Source: Hyphomicrobiales bacterium
GTDB taxonomy: Bacteria > Pseudomonadota > Alphaproteobacteria > Rhizobiales > Kaistiaceae
Length of the DNA stretch: 15,631 bases
Assembly (NCBI GenBank): GCA_017305815.1
Contig: JAFKJZ010000340.1
Span: forward strand, 1 to 15,631
Direction of reading: 5' to 3'
Numbering within the stretch: position 1 is the first letter of the stretch; the number at the start of each line of letters is the position of its first letter. Below are positions 1-8,527 of the stretch, piece after piece. The translations under genes were made by a program, and so were the position numbers. The notes under the pieces were generated by a model that worked only from the letters and a program-made list of their open reading frames with translations, was not told the origin of the DNA and made no database searches.

Positions 1-1
1 C

Positions 2-808
2 GCCCTGCTGGAGCCTTCCGAACCCGAAGCACTGCCTAGCGAGCCTCCGGCCGAGACGCCGCAGCCGGCCGAAGCGGAAGCCCCGGCCGCTCCCGAACCG
101 ACCGAGCCGGCTCCCCAGGTCCGCGTGATCGAACCGGCCGAATCGCCTGCCGCCTCCAACAAGGACGAGTCGCAACTCGAGCCGTCCGCCCTGCCCGATC
201 CGGTGCCTGTCACCACCACCACGGTGGACCCGAGCGGCGAGCAGGATCCGCTCGCCGGCGCCGCACCGCCCGCCGAGGCCCCGCCCGCTGCCGCCGGCAC
301 CAGCCCCGCCGAGGAAGCGGCAGCCCTGCTCGGCGTGCTGGCGCCGCAGCAGCCGAAGGACCAGGCCGCTTTCACCCAGGCCGTGCGTACGGCCCGCGCC
401 GCCTTTGACAAGGCGCCCGACGACGAACGCGATGCGATCCAGCCGCAGCGCGCGGCAGCCATCTGCAAGGCGCTGCCGAAGCCGGAAGTGAAGAACTGGA
501 TCGGCCAGATCCAGTCGCTCGATACCGATTCCGGCAAGCGGCTGACCGTGACAATGGCGCTGCCCGACGGCACGCTGGTGAAGACCTGGAACAACGCGAT
601 GTCGGACATGGAGGACCAGACTCTGGTCCCGGCCGGCTCGCCCGTCGCGCAGAGCCTCGGCAAGATGAAGGCCGGCGACACCGTCCGCTTCGCGGGAACC
701 TTCTTCGCCGACGAACCCGACTGCTATCGCTCCAGCCGTCTCTCGCTGATGCAGTCGATGATGGAGCCGAGCTTCCTGTTCCGCTTCACCGCCGTCGAGA
801 AGCTCTAG
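2..808 (+). CDS. Hypothetical protein, 3' part of gene; Pro/Ala/Glu-rich linker plus conserved-looking C-terminal domain
   Basis: The reading frame is open from the first bases of the window to a TAG stop, so the true start lies outside. The GTG at 125 is probably internal, because the same low-complexity composition continues upstream of it. About 268 residues are visible. The first ~110 are rich in Pro, Ala and Glu, like a disordered linker or periplasmic/cell-surface stalk. The last ~140 look folded: a short helical stretch with one Cys ('AAICKAL'), then 'VKNWIGQI', 'LVKTWNNAMSD', 'TLVPAGSPV', 'AGDTVRFAGTFF', 'DCYRSS' and 'PSFLFRF'. The alternating hydrophobic pattern suggests a small beta-rich domain. 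I have an unverified memory of similar C-terminal modules (W-I-G, TWNN-SD, G-F, DC, EP-F-F-F) in other uncharacterised bacterial proteins, but cannot name a family. No signal peptide or membrane segment can be judged because the N-terminus is missing. The gene is convergent with the ribosomal cluster and is the only one here to stop with TAG. Confidence 0.8.
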   Translation, partial: ALLEPSEPEALPSEPPAETPQPAEAEAPAAPEPTEPAPQVRVIEPAESPAASNKDESQLEPSALPDPVPVTTTTVDPSGEQDPLAGAAPPAEAPPAAAGTSPAEEAAALLGVLAPQQPKDQAAFTQAVRTARAAFDKAPDDERDAIQPQRAAAICKALPKPEVKNWIGQIQSLDTDSGKRLTVTMALPDGTLVKTWNNAMSDMEDQTLVPAGSPVAQSLGKMKAGDTVRFAGTFFADEPDCYRSSRLSLMQSMMEPSFLFRFTAVEKL

Positions 809-834
809 GGGCCGAGGCAGCCCAAAGCCCCTGA

Positions 835-878
835 CCCGAGCCCTCTCCCGCAGGCGGGAGAGGGAGTCCGGCGAGCAA
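835..878. repeat. REP-like palindromic repeat, copy 1
   Basis: The core at 841-864 is a perfect inverted repeat with 10-bp arms (CCCTCTCCCG / CGGGAGAGGG) and a CAGG loop. It is flanked by CCGAG on the left and GCGAGCAA on the right, and these flanks recur around copy 2. Palindromes of this CCCTCTCCCG-type sequence are, from general knowledge, common dispersed intergenic repeats in GC-rich Proteobacteria. No U-tract follows on either strand, so it is not a typical intrinsic terminator, although it lies only 32 bp past the end of the convergent gene and could stabilise that mRNA's 3' end. Confidence 0.75.
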
Positions 879-902
879 CCCCACCCATCCACCGATACGC
901 AG

Positions 903-944
903 GCCGAGCCCTCGCCCACAGGCGGGAGCGGGTTGGCTGAGCAA
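903..944. repeat. REP-like palindromic repeat, copy 2 (degenerate)
   Basis: The core at 909-932 matches the copy 1 core at 21 of 24 positions and is followed by the shared GAGCAA end. The differences break three base pairs of the palindrome, so this copy folds less well. It has the same orientation as copy 1, giving a direct repeat with a 68-bp period. Confidence 0.65.
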
Positions 945-1110
945 TCTCTCCTTGCCTTGCGAACGAGCGAAGCCCGGACCAGGGACGAGCCCCCCTGCGC
1001 CCTTTCTCCAGGGCCGAGCGGCAAGCGCGACGGAAACGGGTCACGGGCATCGAATCGGGCTGGAGATCGAGATCGCGGCTCGGGCCGACCTACCCCGCCA
1101 GACCAAGTTC

Positions 1111-1146
1111 CAAAAACAAAAAGGGCGACCCGAGGGTCGCCCTTTT
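1111..1146 (-). terminator. Intrinsic (Rho-independent) terminator of the ribosomal-protein cluster
   Basis: There is a perfect 12-bp stem at 1119-1130 / 1135-1146 with a 4-base loop. Read on the minus strand, the GC-rich stem (GGGCGACC / GGTCGCCC) runs into TTTTTGTTTTTG, a good U-tract. It starts about 25 bp past the rplQ stop codon, exactly where the operon should end. On the plus strand the same stem ends in TTTT then CG, so it could act weakly on transcripts from the convergent gene. Confidence 0.93.
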
Positions 1147-1171
1147 CGTAACTTTGCCGGGTGCGATCCGC

Positions 1172-1600
1172 TTACGCGGCGGCGCCTTCGGCTGCCTCGG
1201 CGGCGGCCGTACGGGCGCGGTCAGCGGCACCCTTTGCGTCGACGTCGCGCTCGACGAACTCGATCACGGCGATCGGTGCGTTGTCGCCATGACGGAAGCC
1301 GGCCTTCAGAACGCGAAGGTAGCCACCCTGGCGCTCCTGGTAGCGCGGGCCGAGCGTGTCGAACAGCTTCTTGGCGGCGGCGACGTCGCGCAGCTGCGCG
1401 ATGGCCTGGCGGCGGGCGTGCAGATCGCCGCGCTTGCCGAGCGTAACCAGCTTCTCGACGATCGGACGCAGGTCCTTCGCCTTCGGCAGGGTGGTGACGA
1501 TCTGCTCGTGCGTGATCAGCGCGGCAGCCATGTTTGCGAACATCGCCTTGCGGTGGCTAGCGGTGCGGCTGAACTTGCGACCGGAATTACCGTGGCGCAT
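1172..1600 (-). CDS. rplQ: 50S ribosomal protein L17
   Basis: L17 binds 23S rRNA domain III near the exit of the large subunit. The 142-residue product opens with the family hallmark '[21 protein letters not shown]', followed by '[20 protein letters not shown]', a Lys/Arg-rich helical segment and the '[20 protein letters not shown]' region. An Ala-rich tail of about 18 residues extends the end, as is common in alphaproteobacterial L17. The ATG start has a strong GAGGAG six bases upstream. This is the last gene of the cluster, 49 bp after rpoA and just before the terminator. The rpoA-rplQ order is nearly universal in bacteria. Confidence 0.98.
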   Translation of the reverse strand: MRHGNSGRKFSRTASHRKAMFANMAAALITHEQIVTTLPKAKDLRPIVEKLVTLGKRGDLHARRQAIAQLRDVAAAKKLFDTLGPRYQERQGGYLRVLKAGFRHGDNAPIAVIEFVERDVDAKGAADRARTAAAEAAEGAAA

Positions 1601-1649
1601 GGCTCTCTCCTCAGTTTAACGACCGGCGGCTCACGCCGTGGGTGCTGTC

Positions 1650-2666
1650 TTAGTAATGATCTTCGTAACGCTTGGCGAGTTCTTCGATGTTCTCCGGCGG
1701 CCAGTTGGTGACCTCCATGCCGAGATGGAGACCCATCTGGGCGAGAACTTCCTTGATCTCGTTGAGCGACTTGCGGCCGAAATTCGGGGTCCGGAGCATC
1801 TCTGCCTCGGTCTTCTGAATCAGGTCGCCAATATAGACGATATTGTCGTTCTTCAGGCAATTGGCCGAGCGGACCGAAAGTTCCAGCTCGTCCACCTTCT
1901 TCAGAAGCGACGGGTTGAAGGCCAGCTCCGGAATCGCTTCCGACACGGCTTCCTTCTGCGGCTCTTCAAAGTTGACGAAGATCGACAGCTGGTCCTGCAC
2001 GATGCGGGCGGCGTAAGCCACAGCGTCGTCGGGACGAAGCGAGCCATCGGTCTCGACCGTCAGCGTGAGCTTGTCATAGTCGAGAACCTGACCCTCGCGG
2101 GTGTTCTCGACACGGTACGAGACCTTCTTGACCGGCGAATAGATGCTGTCGACGGGGATGAGCCCGATCGGAGCGTCTTCCGCGCGGTTGCGGTCGGCGG
2201 CGACGTAGCCCTTGCCGGTATTGACGGTGAACTCCATGCGGATCTCGGCGCCTTCGTCAAGCGTGCAGAGAACCAGCTCGGGGTTCAGGACTTCGATGTC
2301 GCCGACGGTCTGGATGTCGCCAGCGGTGACGACGCCCGGACCGGTCTTGCGGACCACCATGCGCTTCGGGCCTTCGCCCTGCATGCGGATGGAGATTTCC
2401 TTGATGTTCAGGATGATGTCGGTGACATCTTCCCGGACGCCGGCAATGGACGAGAACTCGTGCAGCACGCCGTCGATCTGGACGGCGGTGACCGCGGCGC
2501 CCTGGAGCGAGGACAGCAGCACGCGCCGCAGCGCGTTGCCGAGCGTCAGACCGAAGCCGCGCTCAAGAGGTTCCGCCACGACGGTGGCGAGACGCTTGGG
2601 ATCGGATCCCGGCGTCACCTCGAGCTTGTTCGGCTTGATCAGCTCTTGCCAATTCTTATGGATCAC
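1650..2666 (-). CDS. rpoA: DNA-directed RNA polymerase subunit alpha
   Basis: The alpha subunit dimerises to start RNA polymerase assembly and contacts UP elements and activators. The 338-residue protein has the complete N-terminal domain (residues ~1-235, including '[22 protein letters not shown]' at 32-53 for dimerisation and beta contact), a linker, and the C-terminal domain (~250-325) with '[19 protein letters not shown]'. Arg266 there aligns with the DNA-binding Arg265 of E. coli. The end '[18 protein letters not shown]' is of alphaproteobacterial type. The start codon is GTG, chosen because AAGGA lies 7 bases upstream and no in-frame ATG precedes it. In E. coli rpsD lies between rpsK and rpoA; here it is absent and a 126-bp spacer with two hairpins takes its place. 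Confidence 0.98.
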   Translation of the reverse strand: MIHKNWQELIKPNKLEVTPGSDPKRLATVVAEPLERGFGLTLGNALRRVLLSSLQGAAVTAVQIDGVLHEFSSIAGVREDVTDIILNIKEISIRMQGEGPKRMVVRKTGPGVVTAGDIQTVGDIEVLNPELVLCTLDEGAEIRMEFTVNTGKGYVAADRNRAEDAPIGLIPVDSIYSPVKKVSYRVENTREGQVLDYDKLTLTVETDGSLRPDDAVAYAARIVQDQLSIFVNFEEPQKEAVSEAIPELAFNPSLLKKVDELELSVRSANCLKNDNIVYIGDLIQKTEAEMLRTPNFGRKSLNEIKEVLAQMGLHLGMEVTNWPPENIEELAKRYEDHY

Positions 2667-2673
2667 GATCGTA

Positions 2674-2678
2674 TCCTT
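2674..2678 (-). promoter_or_regulatory. Ribosome binding site of rpoA (supports GTG start)
   Basis: AAGGA on the minus strand, 7 bases before the GTG at 2666. There is no alternative ATG at suitable distance, so this site fixes the unusual start. Confidence 0.8.
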
Positions 2679-2713
2679 TCGATCTCGAACGCCGCCCGAC
2701 GGTTCGGGTGTCG

Positions 2714-2741
2714 CGGCGCTCCGGCTAAGGGCGGAGCGCCG
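2714..2741 (-). other. GC-rich inverted repeat in the rpsK-rpoA spacer
   Basis: Perfect 10-bp arms (CGGCGCTCCG / CGGAGCGCCG) enclose an 8-base loop. No U-run follows on the minus strand, so it is unlikely to be a full terminator. It may be an mRNA processing or stability element or partial attenuator just upstream of rpoA. Confidence 0.6.
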
Positions 2742-2760
2742 AATGCCGATACGCGGTGAA

Positions 2761-2785
2761 GACGGCGCCCGGCGAGGACGCCGTC
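2761..2785 (-). other. Second inverted repeat in the rpsK-rpoA spacer
   Basis: Arms GACGGCG / CGCCGTC (7 bp) with an 11-base GC-rich loop, starting about 7 bp past the rpsK stop codon on the mRNA. No U-tract follows. Together with the hairpin at 2714-2741 it fills most of the spacer. Confidence 0.5.
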
Positions 2786-2792
2786 CAAGGCC

Positions 2793-3182
2793 TTAGACGC
2801 GGCGACGCTTCCGCGGCCGGCAGCCATTGTGCGCGATCGGCGTCACATCACGGATCGAGGTGATGGTGAAGCCAGCAGCCTGCAGAGCGCGCAGAGCCGA
2901 CTCACGACCCGAACCCGGGCCCGTGACTTCAACTTCAAGCGTCTTCATGCCGTGTTCGGCAGCCTTGCGGCTCGCGTCTTCCGCAGCCATCTGCGCGGCG
3001 TACGGGGTCGACTTGCGCGAACCCTTGAAGCCCATCATGCCAGCCGACGACCAGGAAATCGCATTGCCCTGCGCGTCGGTGATGGTGATCATGGTGTTGT
3101 TGAACGTCGAGCTCACATGCGCAACGCCCGAGGAGATGTTCTTCCGCTCGCGGCGACGTACGCGCGTTGTGTCCTTGGCCAT
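2793..3182 (-). CDS. rpsK: 30S ribosomal protein S11
   Basis: S11 sits on the 30S platform, contacts S18 and S21-side rRNA and helps form the mRNA exit/E-site region. The 129-residue protein carries the family blocks '[19 protein letters not shown]', '[20 protein letters not shown]' and the C-terminal signature '[17 protein letters not shown]' followed by '[18 protein letters not shown]'. The ATG has AAGGA six bases upstream. It lies 82 bp after rpsM in the usual alpha-block order. Confidence 0.98.
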   Translation of the reverse strand: MAKDTTRVRRRERKNISSGVAHVSSTFNNTMITITDAQGNAISWSSAGMMGFKGSRKSTPYAAQMAAEDASRKAAEHGMKTLEVEVTGPGSGRESALRALQAAGFTITSIRDVTPIAHNGCRPRKRRRV

Positions 3183-3209
3183 TCTCTATCCTTACGTTCG
3201 ATCTCGACA

Positions 3210-3227
3210 CCGCCGTAAAACCGGCGG
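3210..3227 (-). other. Small inverted repeat in the rpsM-rpsK spacer
   Basis: A 6-bp all-GC stem (CCGCCG / CGGCGG) with a 6-base loop, about 28 bases upstream of the rpsK start. A second weaker GC pairing lies at 3236-3250. Neither is followed by a U-run. Function unknown; possibly leader structure. Confidence 0.4.
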
Positions 3228-3264
3228 CTCCACCGGGGGCCTAGCGCCCCGAACTCTATGATTA

Positions 3265-3633
3265 TTACTTCTTCTTGCCGGCGATCGGCTTGGCCGGACC
3301 CTTGCGGGTGCGCGCATTGGTGTGCGTGCGCTGGCCGCGAACCGGAAGACCACGGCGATGACGCAGGCCGCGGTAGCAGCCGAGGTCCATAAGCCGCTTG
3401 ATGTTCATCGCGACTTCGCGACGGAGATCGCCTTCCACGACGTAGTCGCGGTCGATCGCCTCGCGGATCGCCAGAACTTCGGCATCCGTGAGCTCGTTGA
3501 CGCGACGCTCGGGAGCGATGTTCGTCTTGGTGATGATGTCGAGCGCGTTCTTCGCGCCGATCCCGTGGATGTACTGGAGCGCGATGATGACGCGCTTGTT
3601 CGTCGGGATGTTTACGCCTGCAATACGGGCCAC
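3265..3633 (-). CDS. rpsM: 30S ribosomal protein S13
   Basis: S13 is in the 30S head, contacts the P-site tRNA and forms intersubunit bridges with L5. The 122-residue product begins '[18 protein letters not shown]', includes '[13 protein letters not shown]' (helix-two-turn-helix region), '[11 protein letters not shown]' and '[19 protein letters not shown]', and ends in a basic tail 'KPIAGKKK'. The start is GTG at 3633: it gives the canonical N-terminus and has GGAG six bases upstream. An in-frame ATG twelve bases earlier lies directly against another GGAG with no spacing and would add four non-family residues. A hairpin (3651-3672) sits 17 bases upstream of the start. First gene of the alpha block; rpmJ, often found before it, is missing. 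Confidence 0.97.
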   Translation of the reverse strand: MARIAGVNIPTNKRVIIALQYIHGIGAKNALDIITKTNIAPERRVNELTDAEVLAIREAIDRDYVVEGDLRREVAMNIKRLMDLGCYRGLRHRRGLPVRGQRTHTNARTRKGPAKPIAGKKK

Positions 3634-3639
3634 TGCCGT

Positions 3640-3643
3640 CTCC
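3640..3643 (-). promoter_or_regulatory. Ribosome binding site of rpsM (supports GTG start)
   Basis: GGAG on the minus strand, six bases upstream of the GTG at 3633. The leader reads GGAGATGGAGACGGCAGTG, so the ATG inside it overlaps the duplicated GGAG motif and is too close to be used well. Confidence 0.8.
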
Positions 3644-3650
3644 ATCTCCA

Positions 3651-3672
3651 GCCGACGAAACTTTTCGTCGGC
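3651..3672 (-). other. Stem-loop in the rpsM leader
   Basis: On the minus strand GCCGACGAA / TTCGTCGGC form a perfect 9-bp stem with an AAGT tetraloop (a tenth A-T pair is possible). It ends 17 bases before the rpsM GTG, next to the ribosome binding site. There is no U-run after it. Possible translational control or RNA processing element; this is inference from position. Confidence 0.65.
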
Positions 3673-3743
3673 GCCTCGAAATCCCGCGTCCGGTGGAGGC
3701 CGGCTCGTGCGGGCATGCTCTTGCGCAAACAAGCAATGCCGTC

Positions 3744-3759
3744 CCCTGAAATGTCAGGG
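3744..3759 (-). other. Small inverted repeat in the adk-rpsM spacer
   Basis: CCCTGA / TCAGGG arms (6 bp) with a 4-base loop, extendable by two pairs (3741-3742 with 3761-3762) past one mismatch. It is about 35 bp past the adk stop. The 160-bp adk-rpsM spacer is the longest inside the cluster and could hold an alpha-block promoter, but I see no convincing -35/-10 pair in it. Confidence 0.4.
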
Positions 3760-3793
3760 AACGCCATAACCCGTTTGCAGCAGGTCGCGAGCC

Positions 3794-5730
<1,937 letters not shown>

Positions 5731-5744
5731 TCGCCGCTCCGTTC

Positions 5745-5763
5745 GGGCCCGGAAACCGGGCCC
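5745..5763 (-). other. GC-rich stem-loop in the secY leader
   Basis: Perfect 8-bp arms GGGCCCGG / CCGGGCCC with a 3-base loop, about 14 bases upstream of the secY start codon. On the mRNA no U-run follows. It could fold near the secY ribosome binding site. Confidence 0.65.
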
Positions 5764-5798
5764 CAATGCCCCTGCCGGGCATCAAGTGGTCTCTCGGA

Positions 5799-5819
5799 GG
5801 CGCCGCGACAAGCGGCGCC
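5799..5819 (-). other. GC-rich stem-loop after rplO
   Basis: Perfect 8-bp arms GGCGCCGC / GCGGCGCC with a 5-base loop; GGA/TCC pairing can extend it past a two-base bulge. It starts about 15 bases past the rplO stop. No U-tract follows, so it looks more like an attenuator, processing or stability element than a terminator. Confidence 0.65.
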
Positions 5820-5838
5820 CCTCCCCGAACGACGCAGT

Positions 5839-6324
5839 TTACTCTGCGTCCGTCTTTTCTGCCTGGGCGGCGAGCAGCTTGACGGAACCGCCAGCCTTCT
5901 CGACCGCTTCGATGGCCGGCTTAGACGCGCCAGCGATCTCGAAGTTGACGGCGACCTTGAGTTCGCCGACGCCGAGGAGGCGAACGCCGTCCCGGACGCG
6001 ACGCAGAACGCCGGCTTCCTTCAGCGCTTCGACCGTCACCGGCTTCTTCGCATCGAGCTTGCCCGCATCGATCGCCGCCTGGACGCGAGCGAGGCTGACC
6101 TCGTTGTAGTCCTTGGCGAAGATGTTGGTGAAGCCGCGCTTCGGCAGACGCCGATGCAGCGGCATCTGGCCGCCTTCAAAGCCCTTGATCGCCACGCCCG
6201 TGCGCGACTTCTGGCCCTTGACGCCGCGACCACCGGTCTTGCCCTTGCCCGAACCGATACCGCGTCCGACGCGCATGCGGTTCTTGCTGGAGCCCGGGTT
6301 GTCGTTGATCTCGTTGAGCTTCAT
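5839..6324 (-). CDS. rplO: 50S ribosomal protein L15
   Basis: L15 binds 23S rRNA and joins late in large-subunit assembly. The 161-residue protein begins '[20 protein letters not shown]' and continues with the Gly/Arg/Lys-rich, rRNA-penetrating extension ('[20 protein letters not shown]'), '[20 protein letters not shown]' and a globular C-terminal domain. The ATG at 6324 is chosen over an upstream in-frame alternative because the product then matches the family and AAGGA lies eight bases upstream. It lies 19 bp after rpmD. The 108-bp gap to secY is the largest inside the spc block. Confidence 0.97.
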   Translation of the reverse strand: MKLNEINDNPGSSKNRMRVGRGIGSGKGKTGGRGVKGQKSRTGVAIKGFEGGQMPLHRRLPKRGFTNIFAKDYNEVSLARVQAAIDAGKLDAKKPVTVEALKEAGVLRRVRDGVRLLGVGELKVAVNFEIAGASKPAIEAVEKAGGSVKLLAAQAEKTDAE

Positions 6325-6343
6325 CGAACTGGTCCTTCTGGGC

Positions 6344-6550
6344 TCAGGCCTCGTCCACAACGCGGACGAGGTGAGCCACCTTGGCGATCATGCCGCGAAC
6401 CGCAGGGGTATCCTGCAGCGTCGAACGGCGACGGATCCTGTTGAGGCCGAGGCCGATCAGCGTAGCACGCTGCTCGACCGGGCGACGGATCGGGCTGCCG
6501 GTCTGCTCGACGGTAATCGTCTTGGCGGCGCCTTCAGATTTCTTGGCCAT
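6344..6550 (-). CDS. rpmD: 50S ribosomal protein L30
   Basis: Small 23S rRNA-binding protein of the large subunit. The 68 residues carry the family pattern '[20 protein letters not shown]', '[21 protein letters not shown]' and 'KVAHLVRV'. It is a few residues longer than the ~59-residue E. coli protein because of the N-terminal '[10 protein letters not shown]' segment. GAGGAT is placed eight bases before the ATG. Normal spc position between rpsE (30 bp) and rplO (19 bp). Confidence 0.97.
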   Translation of the reverse strand: MAKKSEGAAKTITVEQTGSPIRRPVEQRATLIGLGLNRIRRRSTLQDTPAVRGMIAKVAHLVRVVDEA

Positions 6551-6580
6551 TTGGTCAAATCCTCGAATTCAATCGGGCGC

Positions 6581-7126
6581 TCACGCCTCGGCGGAAGCGT
6601 CGACTTCGCCGCCGCGACGGGCCTGCAGTGCCGAAACCTTGATGCCACGACGGGCCGCGACGCTGCGCGGGCTGTCTTCGGCATTCAGGGCTGCGAACGT
6701 GGCGCGCACCATGTTGTACGGGTTCGACGAACCCATCGACTTGGCGACGACGTCCTGGACACCGAGGGTCTCGAACACGGCGCGCATCGGGCCGCCGGCG
6801 ATGATGCCGGTACCCGGCGCTGCGGCGCGCAGGAAGACCTTGCCGGCGCCGTGGCGACCGAACACGTCATGGTGAAGCGTACGTCCCTCGCGCAGCGGAA
6901 CCCGAACCAGGCTGCGCTTCGCGGCTTCCGTCGCCTTGCGGATTGCTTCAGGCACTTCACGCGCCTTGCCGTGGCCGAAACCGACCCGGCCCTTCTGGTC
7001 GCCGACGACGACGAGGGCTGCGAAGCCGAACCGCCGTCCGCCCTTCACCACCTTCGCGACGCGATTGATGTGAACGAGCTTGTCGACGAATTCGCTGTCG
7101 CGCTCTTCCCGCTGCTCTCTGGCCAT
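6581..7126 (-). CDS. rpsE: 30S ribosomal protein S5
   Basis: S5 lies at the mRNA entry channel, contacts S4 and S8 and affects decoding fidelity and mRNA unwinding. The 181-residue product starts '[20 protein letters not shown]', then has the dsRNA-binding-like N-terminal domain with '[21 protein letters not shown]' and '[20 protein letters not shown]', and the C-terminal domain with '[17 protein letters not shown]' and '[11 protein letters not shown]'. The GGRR-FGF loop is where spectinomycin-resistance changes are known to fall; it looks wild-type. ATG at 7126 is chosen; the TTG at 7138 would add four non-family residues. The Shine-Dalgarno is weak. It lies 47 bp after rplR. Confidence 0.97.
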   Translation of the reverse strand: MAREQREERDSEFVDKLVHINRVAKVVKGGRRFGFAALVVVGDQKGRVGFGHGKAREVPEAIRKATEAAKRSLVRVPLREGRTLHHDVFGRHGAGKVFLRAAAPGTGIIAGGPMRAVFETLGVQDVVAKSMGSSNPYNMVRATFAALNAEDSPRSVAARRGIKVSALQARRGGEVDASAEA

Positions 7127-7173
7127 CGAAAGATCCAATCGTCCTGTGTTTCGTGATGACGCGCCTCAGCGCA

Positions 7174-7530
7174 TCAGAAGTCGAGACCGCCCTCGCGAGC
7201 GCCGTCAGCCAGCGCCTTCACGCGGCCATGAAAAAGGTAACCGCCGCGGTCGAAGATGACCTGCGTAACGCCGGCTGCCTTGGCGCGCTCTGCGACGAGC
7301 TTGCCGACCGCCTCGGCGGCTGCCTTGTCGGCACCCGTCTTGAGCGAACCACGAAGGTCCTTCTCGAGGGTCGAAGCCGCGGCGAGCGTACGCCCTTCGG
7401 CGTCGTCGATCACCTGGGCGTAGATGTGCTCCGACGAGCGGTAGACGCTCAACCGGGGCCGTCCGTTCGCAACCTTGCGGAGCGCACGGCGGACGCGCGC
7501 AGCGCGGCGTTCCTGCTGAATATTGGCCAT
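7174..7530 (-). CDS. rplR: 50S ribosomal protein L18
   Basis: L18 binds 5S rRNA and, with L5, docks it in the central protuberance. The 118 residues contain the basic N-terminus '[20 protein letters not shown]', '[20 protein letters not shown]', an Ala/Lys-rich helix and the C-terminal signature '[20 protein letters not shown]'. GGAG six bases upstream supports the ATG. It lies 11 bp after rplF. Confidence 0.98.
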   Translation of the reverse strand: MANIQQERRAARVRRALRKVANGRPRLSVYRSSEHIYAQVIDDAEGRTLAAASTLEKDLRGSLKTGADKAAAEAVGKLVAERAKAAGVTQVIFDRGGYLFHGRVKALADGAREGGLDF

Positions 7531-7541
7531 GACCGTCTCCG

Positions 7542-8075
7542 TTACTTCTTCTTACCTTCCTTGCGGAAGATAGTTTCGGTTGCGTACTTGACGCCCTTGC
7601 CCTTGTACGGCTCGGGGCTGCGATACTCGCGGATCTCGGCCGCAACCTGGCCGACCTTCTGCTTGTCGATGCCCGAGACGATGATCTCGACCGGACGCGG
7701 GGTCTCGATCTTGATGCCTTCCGGGATCGCGTAGATCACGTCATGGCTGTAGCCAAGCGCGAGCTGCAGGTTCGAACCCTGGACGGCGGCGCGGTAACCC
7801 ACGCCGTTGATCTCGAGCTTCTTGGAGAAGCCCTCGCTCACGCCCTTCATCAGGTTCGAAATCATGGTGCGCGACATGCCCCAAGCGGCGCGAGCCGGCT
7901 TGCTGTCATCACGCGGGGCGACCTGAACGCCCGCTTCCGTCAGTTCCACTGCGACGTGATCCGTGAAGTCGAAGGACAGCTCGCCCTTCGGACCCTTCAC
8001 CGACACCGTCTGGCCGTTGATCGTAGCCGTAACGCCCTTGGGCACGGCCACCGGCTTCTTACCAATACGAGACAT
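7542..8075 (-). CDS. rplF: 50S ribosomal protein L6
   Basis: L6 sits at the base of the L7/L12 stalk near the sarcin-ricin loop and factor-binding centre. The 177-residue protein begins '[20 protein letters not shown]', includes '[17 protein letters not shown]', '[19 protein letters not shown]' and the C-terminal signature '[20 protein letters not shown]', and ends in a Lys tail. ATG at 8075 is chosen because the frame upstream encodes no family sequence. The Shine-Dalgarno is poor (GGACGGA region). It follows rpsH after 40 bp. Confidence 0.97.
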   Translation of the reverse strand: MSRIGKKPVAVPKGVTATINGQTVSVKGPKGELSFDFTDHVAVELTEAGVQVAPRDDSKPARAAWGMSRTMISNLMKGVSEGFSKKLEINGVGYRAAVQGSNLQLALGYSHDVIYAIPEGIKIETPRPVEIIVSGIDKQKVGQVAAEIREYRSPEPYKGKGVKYATETIFRKEGKKK

Positions 8076-8115
8076 CAGACTAATCCGTCCGGTTCGTGTT
8101 TCGCCATCAGCCAGA

Positions 8116-8514
8116 TCAGAATACCTGGCAAAGAACCTCACCGCCGACATTCTGGTCGCGGGCATCCGAATCCGACATCACGCCCTTCGGCGTCGACAGG
8201 ATGGACACGCCGAGGCCATTCTTGACCTGCGGGATGTTCTTTACCGAGGCATAGACCCGGCGACCCGGCTTCGAGACACGCTCGATGGTGCGGATCACTG
8301 GCTCGCCATCATAATACTTCAGTTCGATCTCGATCACCGGACGGCCTTCGCCATCCACCGAGTCCGCAAAGCCACGAATGTAGCCTTCCGACTGCAGAAC
8401 ACCGAGAACGTTCGAACGCAGCTTCGAGGACGGCGTCGAAACCTTCGACTGCCGGCGCATCTGAGCATTGCGGATGCGGGTGAGCATATCACCCAGAGGA
8501 TCGGTCATTGTCAT
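8116..8514 (-). CDS. rpsH: 30S ribosomal protein S8
   Basis: S8 binds the central domain of 16S rRNA (helix 21) and is a primary assembly protein; in E. coli it also represses the spc operon by binding mRNA near rplE. The 132 residues begin '[20 protein letters not shown]' and end with the signature region '[16 protein letters not shown]' and 'GGEVLCQVF'. Two in-frame ATGs lie six bases apart; the upstream one has AAGGAG nine bases ahead and matches the usual alphaproteobacterial N-terminus length. That ribosome binding site overlaps the TAA stop of rpsN (TAAGGAG). I could not identify an S8-type operator by eye. Confidence 0.97.
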   Translation of the reverse strand: MTMTDPLGDMLTRIRNAQMRRQSKVSTPSSKLRSNVLGVLQSEGYIRGFADSVDGEGRPVIEIELKYYDGEPVIRTIERVSKPGRRVYASVKNIPQVKNGLGVSILSTPKGVMSDSDARDQNVGGEVLCQVF

Positions 8515-8527
8515 CGGACCGTGCTCC

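Larger units (their letters stand above)
809..1171. other. Intergenic region between convergent genes (non-coding, repeat-bearing)
   Basis: These 363 bp separate the plus-strand hypothetical gene from rplQ on the minus strand. They hold two copies of a REP-like palindromic repeat (835-878 and 903-944) and the intrinsic terminator of the ribosomal cluster (1111-1146). Between 945 and 1110 I see only GC-rich sequence with no ribosome-binding site, no recognisable protein and no convincing promoter. Confidence 0.8.

Noticed and set aside
841..864. Perfect palindrome as an intrinsic terminator of the plus-strand gene
   Set aside because: The stem is strong but no T-run follows on the plus strand; it matches a repeat present a second time nearby.
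805..1151. Small open frames on both strands in the intergenic region (72 codons plus, 81 codons minus)
   Set aside because: They translate the REP-like repeats (for example 'RTPSPACGRGLG') and GC-rich filler, lack Shine-Dalgarno sequences and show no protein-like pattern.
1638..2759. Long plus-strand open frame opposite rpoA (373 codons)
   Set aside because: Antisense shadow of rpoA caused by GC-rich third-position codon bias; the translation shows no family sequence and rpoA is certain.
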